Shown: positions 26,168 through 33,992 of the stretch, piece by piece
Numbering within the stretch: the stretch's first letter is position 1
How the letters are laid out: every line of letters starts with the position of its first letter
From: an uncultured Pseudomonadales bacterium
Lineage (GTDB): Bacteria; Pseudomonadota; Gammaproteobacteria; Pseudomonadales; Azotimanducaceae
Direction: 5' to 3'
Assembly: GCA_937775265.1 (NCBI GenBank)
Contig: CALKBV010000012.1
Location: 1 to 64,000, forward strand
DNA length: 64,000 nucleotides
The notes under the pieces: model-generated
What the model saw: the letters and a program-made list of their open reading frames with translations, nothing else
What the model was told of the DNA's origin: nothing
Databases searched by the model: none
Made by a program: the position numbers and the translations under genes

Positions 26168-28105
26168 TCATTCCGACAACTTGTCGGCTTCTATTTGGAG
26201 TGATCTTAGTTCATCCCCGGTGAAAATTTCTTGAATTTTTTCAATTTCATCTGCCGCTTCTTTTTGTCTGCGCCACATTTCTGCGTAGGTGCCATCGGCT
26301 TTAACCAGAGCGAGGTGGGAGCCACGTTCGATGATTTCTCCAGCAGTGAGCACCAGTATTTCATCTGCATTGACGATAGTCGACAGCCTGTGCGCGATCA
26401 CCAGGGTAGTTCGGTTTTTCGCGACCTCTTCCAGAGCTGCCTGAATTTCTCGTTCGGTCTTGATATCCAGTGCGGATGTGGCTTCGTCAAGCACCAGTAT
26501 TTTGGGATTTTTCAGCACCGTGCGTGCTATCGCTACCCGCTGTTTTTCACCGCCAGACAGCTTTAGCCCTCTTTCACCCACGCGCGTTTCATATCCTTGT
26601 GGCAGGGAGGTAATAAAGTCGTGGATGCTGGCGAGTTTTGCCGCATTTTCGACCTCCATATCAGTTGCCAGTGGGTTACCGTACCGAATGTTGTATCGAA
26701 TGGTGTCGTTAAACAGGACTGTGTCCTGGGGAACAATACCGATAGTATTTCTGAGACTGGCCTGGGTGACGTGAGTAATGTCCTGGCCGTCGATAAAAAT
26801 ACTGCCTTCCTGGGTGTCATAAAACCGGTACAGCAGTCGTGAAAGGGTCGACTTACCGGAACCGCTGGGACCGACAACGGCCACGGTTCGCCCTTCATCG
26901 ATAGAAAAATTGATATCACTGAGGACCCTGCGCCCGCGTTCGTAGGTGAAACTGACATCCTTGAACCGAATTTCACCCTGATTGACCTTAAGCGGTGCGG
27001 CGTCGGTGTCGTCACGAACCTCGGGATTCAAATCAAGTAACTGAAACATGTACTCCATATCCACCATAGACTGGCGAATCATGCGGTAAGAGGAACCCAG
27101 GAAACCGAGTGGGATAAATAGCTGCAGCATAAAAGTGTTTATCATGACCACTTCGCCGGTCGAGAGCTGTCCTGCGGCATGATCCTGGACTGCCAGTACA
27201 AGAATTGTCACCTGGCACAGTACTCTTGCGATTAGCTGGCCAGCGTTGAGCATGCCGAGCGTGTCCTGGCTTTTTACGGCCGCGTCCATGTACCTCAGCA
27301 GGGCATCGTTGTACCTGTCAGCTTCGTACTTTTCATTGCCGAAGTATTTTACTGTCTCAAAGTTGAGCAGGCTGTCGACACCAATCGACGTGGCACGTGA
27401 TTCCTGGCTTACCATTTCGCGGCGGAACTTGGTACGCCACTCTGTAAAGATTAGTGTGAAAGCAACATACCCCACAACTGCAATAAGAATAACCAGGACA
27501 TACTTAACTGGGTAAGTGACCGCCAGGTAAACTGAAACCAGTCCTATCTCGAATAACGTTGGCGCTATGTTGAAAGCAAACAAGCCTGTAATTTGTTGCA
27601 GCGCTCTGGTGCCGCGTTCGATAGCCCGGGACAACCCGCCGGTGCGTCTGTCCAGGTGGAACCTCATACTAAGGTCATGAATATGGCTAAAAGCTTTCAG
27701 ACCAATTACTCTTTGCGCGAACTCCGAAACAGGCGTGAACACTGCCGAACGGAGTTCAGTCAAAGCCCCCGGCAGGAAAACCATCAGGCCATACATCAGT
27801 GCAAGACTGACCAGCCCTGCAATGGCTGAACCTGGGTCAAGTGTTATGTCAATTGACTGGGTGGTTCGAACCAGCGACTCCAGGCCATCGATCAGGTCCT
27901 TAAGAACGATCGGGCCATAAACATTCGCTGTCCTTCCTAATAGCAGGCAGGCAACAGCGATGACGACCCGTGCCTGCATATCGTGTCGCTGTTTCGGCCA
28001 GAGAAAAGGGAGAATGGATTTGACGGTTTGCCAGACCGTCCGTTGAGGGACCCCATCGATACTGAGCGGGTCGGCAAATGCGGTGGCGTGGCTAAAATGT
28101 TCCAT
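26168..28105 (-). CDS. Atm1/HMT1-like ABC exporter (fused membrane and ATPase domains)
   Basis: 645 residues. Six predicted membrane spans lie within about 40-340, then an ATPase domain with Walker A GPSGSGKST (412-420), signature LSGGE (516-520) and Walker B ILVLDEATSALD near 536-547. The segments LNFETVKYFGNE near 247 and GFLGSSYRMIRQSMVDMEYMF near 334 are typical of the Atm1/ABCB7/HMT1 group, which exports glutathione-linked compounds or metals. Its ATG shares one base with the stop of the cytochrome gene (TGATG), so it is translationally coupled to the amine dehydrogenase operon. That link is unusual; a role in cofactor maturation, thiol supply or detoxification is speculation. Confidence 0.9.
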   Translation of the reverse strand: MEHFSHATAFADPLSIDGVPQRTVWQTVKSILPFLWPKQRHDMQARVVIAVACLLLGRTANVYGPIVLKDLIDGLESLVRTTQSIDITLDPGSAIAGLVSLALMYGLMVFLPGALTELRSAVFTPVSEFAQRVIGLKAFSHIHDLSMRFHLDRRTGGLSRAIERGTRALQQITGLFAFNIAPTLFEIGLVSVYLAVTYPVKYVLVILIAVVGYVAFTLIFTEWRTKFRREMVSQESRATSIGVDSLLNFETVKYFGNEKYEADRYNDALLRYMDAAVKSQDTLGMLNAGQLIARVLCQVTILVLAVQDHAAGQLSTGEVVMINTFMLQLFIPLGFLGSSYRMIRQSMVDMEYMFQLLDLNPEVRDDTDAAPLKVNQGEIRFKDVSFTYERGRRVLSDINFSIDEGRTVAVVGPSGSGKSTLSRLLYRFYDTQEGSIFIDGQDITHVTQASLRNTIGIVPQDTVLFNDTIRYNIRYGNPLATDMEVENAAKLASIHDFITSLPQGYETRVGERGLKLSGGEKQRVAIARTVLKNPKILVLDEATSALDIKTEREIQAALEEVAKNRTTLVIAHRLSTIVNADEILVLTAGEIIERGSHLALVKADGTYAEMWRRQKEAADEIEKIQEIFTGDELRSLQIEADKLSE

Positions 28106-28500
28106 CAGTCGGCAGCGCCCAATAGTTCGTCTCGCAGGCGTGCAGGGTTAGCCAGTGGCGTGTAGCGATAGCGGCTGATTTCGGATTCCAGGAACGGTTG
28201 GTACACAGGCTCTTCAGTATAAGTAGCCAGTATCCAGTTAAGAACACCAGCCAGCGCTGCATCATCAATAAGAGATTGCGATGCGCCGGGTACTGTCACG
28301 AGATACTCTCTACCTTTGTCAGATGCAGCAAGAATGGCGAGCTTATTGTCGAAGGCCGGGACCTCAGGTGGCAGGCCGCGACCGTCATTAAGGTGGCAGC
28401 CCATACAATGAATCATATAGTGACTTCTGGGATCAGCTGCTGCGAAAGCACACAGCAAGGTTAGCGATAGCAGCGTTAGTAATAATAGAGTCCAACGCAT
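28105..28500 (-). CDS. Small periplasmic monohaem cytochrome c
   Basis: 131 residues with a signal peptide (1 to about 22) and one haem site CMGCH (C32, C35, H36). The mature protein is about 110 residues. A gene for a small monohaem cytochrome c (orf-2) directly follows aauA in the described Alcaligenes faecalis aromatic amine dehydrogenase cluster, matching this position. It is therefore the likely electron acceptor or relay for the quinoprotein in place of a copper protein. Start and stop each overlap the neighbouring genes by one base (TGATG). Confidence 0.88.
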   Translation of the reverse strand: MRWTLLLLTLLSLTLLCAFAAADPRSHYMIHCMGCHLNDGRGLPPEVPAFDNKLAILAASDKGREYLVTVPGASQSLIDDAALAGVLNWILATYTEEPVYQPFLESEISRYRYTPLANPARLRDELLGAAD

Positions 28501-29027
28501 CAGCTTTCATCAACACCCACCACGACTGCAGTTGAACAGTGATAGGCATTGGTTTTGGTGCCGACACACCAGTTAATATCGTTGTTCTTGGGGGGATAAT
28601 AAGCGGGTTTGTCTCCCTCATTGCGGTTGCAGAAGCACCGTCCACATTCCCCTTTTCCACAACAGTCGTTGTAGGAAATGATATATCGCTTGCCGTCAGC
28701 CGGGTTTTCGCAGGTACCAATCCAGGTGACAGGAGAAGGTTCAGCGCCAGGCGGGCATTTGGATTCGCTACCACCACAGCAACTGCAAAGGTAGCCATCT
28801 ATAGCGCAATAGCGCCAGTAGTCACAATCCTGTGGGTCTCCGATTTCCGGAAGCTGGAGCCGGGTTTCCGCCGCTCGAGCAACGGGTAGAACGGGTACCA
28901 GCGAGATGCCTACCATCAGTTTTCCGAAACGGGAAAGGAAATGCCGACGTGAAAGCTGTCGGGCAGATTTTACCGTTCTGGCAGTAACCCATTTGTCTAC
29001 TATTTGAATTAAAGCATCTGGCTTCAT
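28500..29027 (-). CDS. aauA: Aralkylamine (aromatic amine) dehydrogenase light chain, TTQ subunit
   Basis: 175 residues. The leader is long and carries a twin-arginine motif (SRRHFL, R27-R28), as in known MauA/AauA, so export is likely via Tat. W102 in VTWIGTC and W153 in INWCVG are the tryptophans expected to crosslink into tryptophan tryptophylquinone. D77 and D121 match the aspartates needed for cofactor formation and catalysis. From C68 onward there are 14 cysteines, including the CSCC and ECGRC forms. To my knowledge these extra two separate aromatic amine dehydrogenases from methylamine dehydrogenases, which have 12. Four-base overlap with aauD and one-base overlap with the cytochrome gene. 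Confidence 0.93.
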   Translation of the reverse strand: MKPDALIQIVDKWVTARTVKSARQLSRRHFLSRFGKLMVGISLVPVLPVARAAETRLQLPEIGDPQDCDYWRYCAIDGYLCSCCGGSESKCPPGAEPSPVTWIGTCENPADGKRYIISYNDCCGKGECGRCFCNRNEGDKPAYYPPKNNDINWCVGTKTNAYHCSTAVVVGVDES

Positions 29028-29629
29028 TGGTGGTCCGGTTCCTCAGCCAGCCCAAGATACTCCTGCAGGCTGGATACGTCCAACTCATCGGCAGCCAGCA
29101 GGCTCTCCAGATGCTCACGGTTATTGACAAGCCCCCTTGCCCTTAGGACCCCATCGCGATTGATCAATGCTGCAAAAGGCAGTTTATTAACGCCCAGTGA
29201 AATACCAAGTTCCCTTGATAACAGGTAATTGGAAACCGGTATGCCATGTTCGGTTGCATATCGTTCATGGGCGGAAGTCGTTTCCCCATCCGAGGCATAC
29301 CGAACTGTAACACCAGCCTCCTGATTTTCGATCTCCTGGACAACCGGCAACAGCGATTTGCAAACAGGGCAGCCAGGAGACAGAAAGTAGATCAATATAT
29401 TGTCATCCATACCCTCGCCGATAGTCATCGAAGTGCCGTCTAGTGCCTGGGCTTTGATGGGTTCCACTCGTTCACCGATCTTCGGACCATTCATTGGCAT
29501 GAGCGCGCCGACCGGGGCGACTCTTTCGTGCAGAACCCCGATCTGGCGAGCCAGCGCAAACACGATCACCAGTAACAGGATTACCAGCAGCCAGAGTAGA
29601 AAGTTTGATGCAATCAGTGCAGTTTCCAT
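29024..29629 (-). CDS. aauD: MauD/AauD thioredoxin-like maturation protein
   Basis: 201 residues from ATG 29629. An N-terminal membrane anchor (about 10-30) is followed by a thioredoxin-like periplasmic domain with C87-P-V-C90 (SPGCPVC). In the mau system MauD and MauE are needed for stable, correctly disulfide-bonded light chain, and the AauA protein here has many cysteines. The ATG shares one base with the aauE stop (TAATG), and the 3' end overlaps aauA by four bases. A GTG nine bases upstream is an alternative start. Confidence 0.92.
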   Translation of the reverse strand: METALIASNFLLWLLVILLLVIVFALARQIGVLHERVAPVGALMPMNGPKIGERVEPIKAQALDGTSMTIGEGMDDNILIYFLSPGCPVCKSLLPVVQEIENQEAGVTVRYASDGETTSAHERYATEHGIPVSNYLLSRELGISLGVNKLPFAALINRDGVLRARGLVNNREHLESLLAADELDVSSLQEYLGLAEEPDHQ

Positions 29630-30156
29630 TAGGACCACCAGAGTCTGTGTTGGTTAGCGTGGGCAATCATCAGGTTAGCCGTTGCATAGCTTGCAGCGCT
29701 TGCACCGAGAAACAGAACGATCGTTGAGTAGTCCAGCCAGACCAACTCGCGTTCGATCATGGGCATGAAACAGATACACAACAATATTATTAAAGTGCTG
29801 TTTCTGAGCAGGTGGTAACCACTGATGCCTTCGCCCTGGGACCCAAGACAACCGCAATCTATGTGAGTCCTTCCTCTTGCCAGGTTAATGGCTATTCCTG
29901 AGGTGTATGCCAATATCAGTATCGCTGACAGGGCGATCCCATAAAGATAGGCGGGAGTCAGTAAGAGTGTCGTGGCTACAATTTCTATCATAAAAACGAG
30001 TTTCGTCATTCCGGGCACGAGTGCTGCAGGAAGCACCTGATAATTTTCCAGTTTGAGTTGAAAGGCGGCCATGTCCTGATACTTTTCCAGCGCGGAGAGC
30101 GCGAAGAGCAGGGCAAATCCGCCGACAAGGCTGTAAAGAATGACGGGGTCGAGCAT
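29629..30156 (-). CDS. aauE: MauE/AauE membrane maturation protein
   Basis: 175 residues with about five membrane spans. It carries the MauE-type segments ALSALEKYQD near 18-27 and THIDCGCLGSQGEG near 97-110, whose paired cysteines are shared with DoxX/MauE-like proteins. It is needed with MauD for light-chain folding or transport. The ATG directly abuts the aauB stop (TAAATG), and the end overlaps aauD by one base. Confidence 0.92.
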   Translation of the reverse strand: MLDPVILYSLVGGFALLFALSALEKYQDMAAFQLKLENYQVLPAALVPGMTKLVFMIEIVATTLLLTPAYLYGIALSAILILAYTSGIAINLARGRTHIDCGCLGSQGEGISGYHLLRNSTLIILLCICFMPMIERELVWLDYSTIVLFLGASAASYATANLMIAHANQHRLWWS

Positions 30157-31263
30157 TTACAGGTTCTGCAGGATCGTTGGTAGTCCTATGTCCGAAATCG
30201 TGCCCCTGGACACGGTGGTTTTCAGATCGTATATCTGCACCTGGTCTTCCGCAATCGAACCCGCGTAAAGTAATGCAGATTCATCCTGTGATACTTGGAT
30301 GGAGTTGGCTGGTACTGCAAGGCTAAGGCGATGGGTCGTGGCGCCTGTCGCAAGGTTGATATACCAGACTTCAGTACCCGGGTCTTTGTGGGTGTTTTCT
30401 CCACCCTGATGCATCAAGAGGAGAAGCAACTGTGAAGGTACATGGAAAGCAACCGGTTGCATGCCGCCGATTCTCCAGCCTTCGTCATCTTCCCCCACGT
30501 TAAACACTAAACTGATCTTGATCTTTCCTGCCTCGGTGGTGACTTGAAACACCTTTCCATGGAAGGTGTTGAAAACCCATCCAGCTTCGCTTCTGGCAGG
30601 CTTCTCCATCAATGGATCAGTCTCCAGGTCGAAGAATATTTCGGAGCGAACCCGCGATAGTTCTTCGCCTTTTCTATTCAGGGTGACTAGTTGGGCCCTG
30701 CCGTCGCCGCAAAGTTGCAGGAATGACAACTTTTCCGAGGGATAAACCAGGCCGCATCCTGCGGTGGGTATCTCGCTCAGAAACGTTCGTGATTGCAGGT
30801 CAACGACAGATACGGACATGGCTGGCGTAATGTTGGCGACCAGCATCAGTTCGGCCTCAGTGTCTTTCACAATACCCGTGTAGTGGCGCATTGGTGAACC
30901 ACTAGGGTGCTTGGGCGCGATAGTGATTTCACCGATGGGTGATAGTGTCCTTATGTCGTAAGTACTGATGACATCGGTACGCTGTCCTCTGGTGTGCCTG
31001 CTAAGGTAAGTCTCTGCTGTGTGGACGATGCCTTTTTTGCGATCTACTTCAAAGGCATTGGCGCCGATACCGGTCGAGATCGTACCGAGCATTTGCTGTG
31101 TGTCAGCATTAAATAGAACTGCATTATGGCTGAAGGTGTTAATCAGCAATGTGTGTTGGGGGAGCGTGTCCAGCGTTAACTGCCCGTAGGTTTCCAACGG
31201 CAACTCGGATCTTGCGTTCATCGCTAATAAGCACAACAAGGTGATGGTGAAAATGGATTTCAT
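30157..31263 (-). CDS. aauB: Aralkylamine dehydrogenase heavy chain (beta-propeller)
   Basis: 368 residues with a Sec signal peptide (MKSIFTITLLCLLAMNARS). The family folds as a seven-bladed propeller that pairs with the TTQ light chain in an alpha2-beta2 periplasmic enzyme. Recognisable segments include GIGANAFEVDRKKGIVHTAE near 66-85, TAGCGLVYPS near 167 and HKDPGTEVWYI near 292. It starts the operon, with AGGAA seven bases before the ATG. The aromatic amine rather than methylamine assignment comes from the light-chain cysteines and from the operon's B-E-D-A-cytochrome order without mauF, G, C, J, L, M or N. Confidence 0.9.
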   Translation of the reverse strand: MKSIFTITLLCLLAMNARSELPLETYGQLTLDTLPQHTLLINTFSHNAVLFNADTQQMLGTISTGIGANAFEVDRKKGIVHTAETYLSRHTRGQRTDVISTYDIRTLSPIGEITIAPKHPSGSPMRHYTGIVKDTEAELMLVANITPAMSVSVVDLQSRTFLSEIPTAGCGLVYPSEKLSFLQLCGDGRAQLVTLNRKGEELSRVRSEIFFDLETDPLMEKPARSEAGWVFNTFHGKVFQVTTEAGKIKISLVFNVGEDDEGWRIGGMQPVAFHVPSQLLLLLMHQGGENTHKDPGTEVWYINLATGATTHRLSLAVPANSIQVSQDESALLYAGSIAEDQVQIYDLKTTVSRGTISDIGLPTILQNL

Positions 31264-31648
31264 CGTGTTTCCTGAAGTCAGGTAGCTAGTTTCCCTTGTA
31301 GTGGTTTGCGTTGCAATGTCCCGCAGCGATTAAGAGTCCCTAAGTTTACCAAAAGCGATTTACTGAATTTACAGATATGGCCCCGGCATTAAAACAGAAA
31401 CGTTGGGGTAAAGTAGTTTATTTATGGGTTCCGTCAGGAGAACTTTGGCACGTTACAGAACTTAGTAACTAACAAGCAACGAAAGCGGCGCTAAATACAG
31501 CTGGCTGTGTTTACGCGGTTCAACATTTCAGCCAGCGACTACTGGAAATGTAGGCAATCGACTAAATGATAGTTTTCCTGAATCTCATTCGGCAATACCG
31601 GTCGATTCAGAGTTGCATCAATGCCGCTGGTCGCTTCGAACCGAAAAC
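31264..31648. other. Upstream region of the aau operon, no gene seen
   Basis: This 385-bp gap lies between the start of aauB and the end of the FMN oxidase-like gene and should contain the aau promoter. A 31-codon plus-strand frame from 31378 has no ribosome binding site and no motif. No clear operator or terminator was recognised. Confidence 0.5.
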
Positions 31649-32779
31649 TTAAACCAGGATTTCCGTAGAAGCGTCACTAATTTCTGACAGACCAGTCAGG
31701 GCTGTCGACACGTCTAATTCATAGCGCATCAGCTCAAGAGCCTTGGCGACACCGATCTCGCCTGAGGCGGCCAGACCATACAGATGAGCTCGACCAAGCA
31801 AGCAAGCGGTTGCCCCGTGTGCGCAGGCTTTCAAAATGTCTTGACCCGAACGCACTCCGCCATCAATGAGCACCTCCCCCCGCCCGTCAACACCCTTAAC
31901 GACGTCGGGCAAAACTGATATCGTCGAAGCGGCGCTGTCCAGCTGATTGCCGCCGTGGTTAGAAACACTCACCCCGTCGGCCCCATGCTCGATGGCTAAT
32001 CGTGCATCTTCAGCACAGTTAATCCCTTTGATCAAAATCTTTCCAGGCCAGATGCTGCGCAACCACTCCAAATCTTTCCAAGTTGCAGCATTGTCGATCT
32101 GATCCACAATGTAGTCGAGATCGCCTGGGTCTTTTACCAGCCCCTCAAAGTTGTTGAACGCCACCCGTTTTCCCGCGAAGTAGCGTGCTACCCAAGCTGG
32201 TTTCTTGCTGAAATCCCACAGTGTTCTAGTCGTTATTTTTGGCGGAAACATCATCGCGTTGCGTACCGAGCGACTCTGCAGCCCATAGGCAGCCCAGGTT
32301 ACGGTAAGTACTAGAACTGGACACTCCAGCGAAATAGCACGATCAACCAGGGCGCGCATCAGCTCTTTATCTTTCAGCAAGCACATTTGAAACCAGAAAG
32401 GTCCGATTTCCTTATGAATTTGCTCCATGGTCGCGATCGACAACATGGCGAGTGTGAATGGGATGTCAGCCGCCTTAGCCGCCCGCGCGGCGAGCTTTTC
32501 GCCATCATTTCCCCAGCATATCCCTCCGAGGCCAATTGGAGAGATTACCGCAGGCATAGAGGATTTCTGGCCAAGAATTGTAGTGGAAAAGTTTCGCTTG
32601 GATACATCAACCAAAGAGCGCTGTCGAAACCGTATTTTGTCGAAATCTTCGCAATTCGCGCGCAGGGTAATCTCCTGAAAAGCTGCGCCGTCGATGAAGT
32701 CAAAGATTGGCCTTGGAAGTTTTCTTTGCGCGATGCTTCTCAAATCCTGAATAGTGGCTGTTCTGTCCAAAACACTCAT
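31649..32779 (-). CDS. FMN-dependent alpha-hydroxy-acid oxidase homologue with altered active site
   Basis: 376 residues of the lactate/glycolate oxidase family, a TIM barrel binding FMN. The FMN lysine K251 (ILIKGI), the catalytic base H275 (SNHGG) and the phosphate loop IDGGVRSGQD near 312 are kept. Compared with glycolate oxidase, four key residues differ: Tyr24 is F28, Tyr129 is C133, Asp157 is T161 and the substrate-carboxylate Arg257 is N278. Loss of that arginine argues against a simple 2-hydroxy acid substrate. Premycofactocin synthase MftD also has Asn there (SNHGGN), but no mycofactocin genes are near. It stands alone 385 bp from aauB. Function unresolved. Confidence 0.85.
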   Translation of the reverse strand: MSVLDRTATIQDLRSIAQRKLPRPIFDFIDGAAFQEITLRANCEDFDKIRFRQRSLVDVSKRNFSTTILGQKSSMPAVISPIGLGGICWGNDGEKLAARAAKAADIPFTLAMLSIATMEQIHKEIGPFWFQMCLLKDKELMRALVDRAISLECPVLVLTVTWAAYGLQSRSVRNAMMFPPKITTRTLWDFSKKPAWVARYFAGKRVAFNNFEGLVKDPGDLDYIVDQIDNAATWKDLEWLRSIWPGKILIKGINCAEDARLAIEHGADGVSVSNHGGNQLDSAASTISVLPDVVKGVDGRGEVLIDGGVRSGQDILKACAHGATACLLGRAHLYGLAASGEIGVAKALELMRYELDVSTALTGLSEISDASTEILV

Positions 32780-33017
32780 AAAAACCCCTGATTGTTGGTG
32801 TCAGTAGACAATGTCTAACAAAATGGTTTTGTCATTGCCTTGGAAAACTGTTTATTCGATTCCGCTGTGCCGCATTAGCCGAAGATCCCATGACCATGCT
32901 AATCATCCCGCTGGTAGTCACTGTACATAAGTTATCCCAGAGTTCAAAACCACAAATTGCTCAGTGATCAACCCGATAGTCTGTAAGCCAATAGACCGAC
33001 CTCCACAGATATTGATC

Positions 33018-33132
33018 AACCAATACCGACAAGCGGGTAGCCAAGACTTTTTATCTAAAAATTCGTTAACTGGACATTGTTGAAACTCAGGAAAAATACG
33101 GTCTAAACTACTTATCGCTGCTGCGATCATTG
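33018..33132. repeat. 115-bp direct repeat, copy 1
   Basis: Pairs with 36402-36515 in the same orientation, sharing a 19-base block at the left end and an identical 21-base block around 33044-33064. On the minus strand both copies can be read in one frame without gaps for about 35 codons (shared EFLDKKS and ACRYWL), so they look like fragments of one gene. The rest of the 465-bp gap 32780-33244 holds nothing recognised. Confidence 0.8.
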
Positions 33133-33244
33133 AGTTTCTAGATGGTTTAAAGACTAGCTGATAGCTCTTGTTTGAAAGCGTAAAGCGTTTAAACCTCGCC
33201 AGAACTCCGAAGGCGGTAATTTCCTAAGCTGACCTGCTTTGCGC

Positions 33245-33970
33245 TTAGGCTGGGGGTGCCACGGTGAGGCGGCCTGTCACTCCAAATTGTTCAATGAGCC
33301 TGGCCACGAGTCCAGTCTGCTTTGCTTCTTCGACGAAGGTGCGTAAAAAGTCGGCTGCAGCAGGACGACCTTTAGGTGTGCCGATGGCTTGTTGCACAGC
33401 GGCGAACTTGCCATCAAGTAATCTTGAGCCGGGTAATTTCTTGACATCGTTAATCAAGCCCGCCCGCAAGCCTGCCAAGGCATCCATGTTTTTAGAGACA
33501 AACTCATCATAGGCTTGCCGACCTGCGGCACGATGTAGTTCCGCGTGTTGAATATTATCTGTGAGCCACAACTCAAAGGCAGCTCGTTCGGGTACCGCGA
33601 TTCGTATGCCGGGTTGATCAACATCGGCAATAGTCTGGATGGGGGAATTTGCCGGCACCAAGTAAGTGGCTTCAATCTCTGAGTAGGCTGCGCTGAAGTC
33701 GATGTGTTGGGTGCGGGCTGGTTCTGCGCCAACAAGACCAATATCCCAAAGGTCTGAGCTTGCCGCATCGACTAATTCGCCCGGCGTTTTAAATGTCACA
33801 TATTCCACCTCGAGCCCCAGTTGGCGTGCAACTTCGGAGGCCATGCTAGGCGAGACTCCTTGAGGCTGGCCGTTGTCTGACTTGCCAGTGACGAGTAAAA
33901 AGTTGGAAAGATTTATCCCTACACGCAGAACTCCGTTAGGTGCAATTTCGGTGCAAACCTGATCAAGCAT
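33245..33970 (-). CDS. Solute-binding protein family 3-like protein without signal peptide
   Basis: About 241 residues from ATG 33970, which follows GGAG by five bases. It has the two-lobe amino-acid-binding fold (SBP_bac_3): LRVGINLSNFLLVTG near 14-28, GVSPSMASEVARQLGLEVEYV near 38-58 and LWDIGLVGAEPARTQHIDFSAAY near 73-95. No signal peptide or lipobox is present and no ABC permease or ATPase is beside it. It may therefore be a cytoplasmic sensor or enzyme-like derivative rather than a transport component. It follows the amidohydrolase by 22 bp on the same strand, so it is probably co-transcribed. Confidence 0.8.
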   Translation of the reverse strand: MLDQVCTEIAPNGVLRVGINLSNFLLVTGKSDNGQPQGVSPSMASEVARQLGLEVEYVTFKTPGELVDAASSDLWDIGLVGAEPARTQHIDFSAAYSEIEATYLVPANSPIQTIADVDQPGIRIAVPERAAFELWLTDNIQHAELHRAAGRQAYDEFVSKNMDALAGLRAGLINDVKKLPGSRLLDGKFAAVQQAIGTPKGRPAAADFLRTFVEEAKQTGLVARLIEQFGVTGRLTVAPPA

Positions 33971-33992
33971 GATTACTCCAAAGTCGGGCGGA

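Noticed and set aside
28105-31263. Methylamine dehydrogenase (mau) operon
   Set aside because: The light chain has the 14-cysteine CSCC/ECGRC pattern and the cluster has a cytochrome and no mauC, F, G, J, L, M or N, which favours the aralkylamine type. The family is certain, the substrate class is inferred.
31378-31473. 31-codon plus-strand ORF upstream of aauB
   Set aside because: No ribosome binding site, no homologous feature recognised and no conserved context.
31649-32779. Mycofactocin synthesis enzyme MftD
   Set aside because: Shares the Asn after the SNHGG motif, but no mftA, B, C, E or F genes are near and the N-terminus does not match what I recall of MftD.
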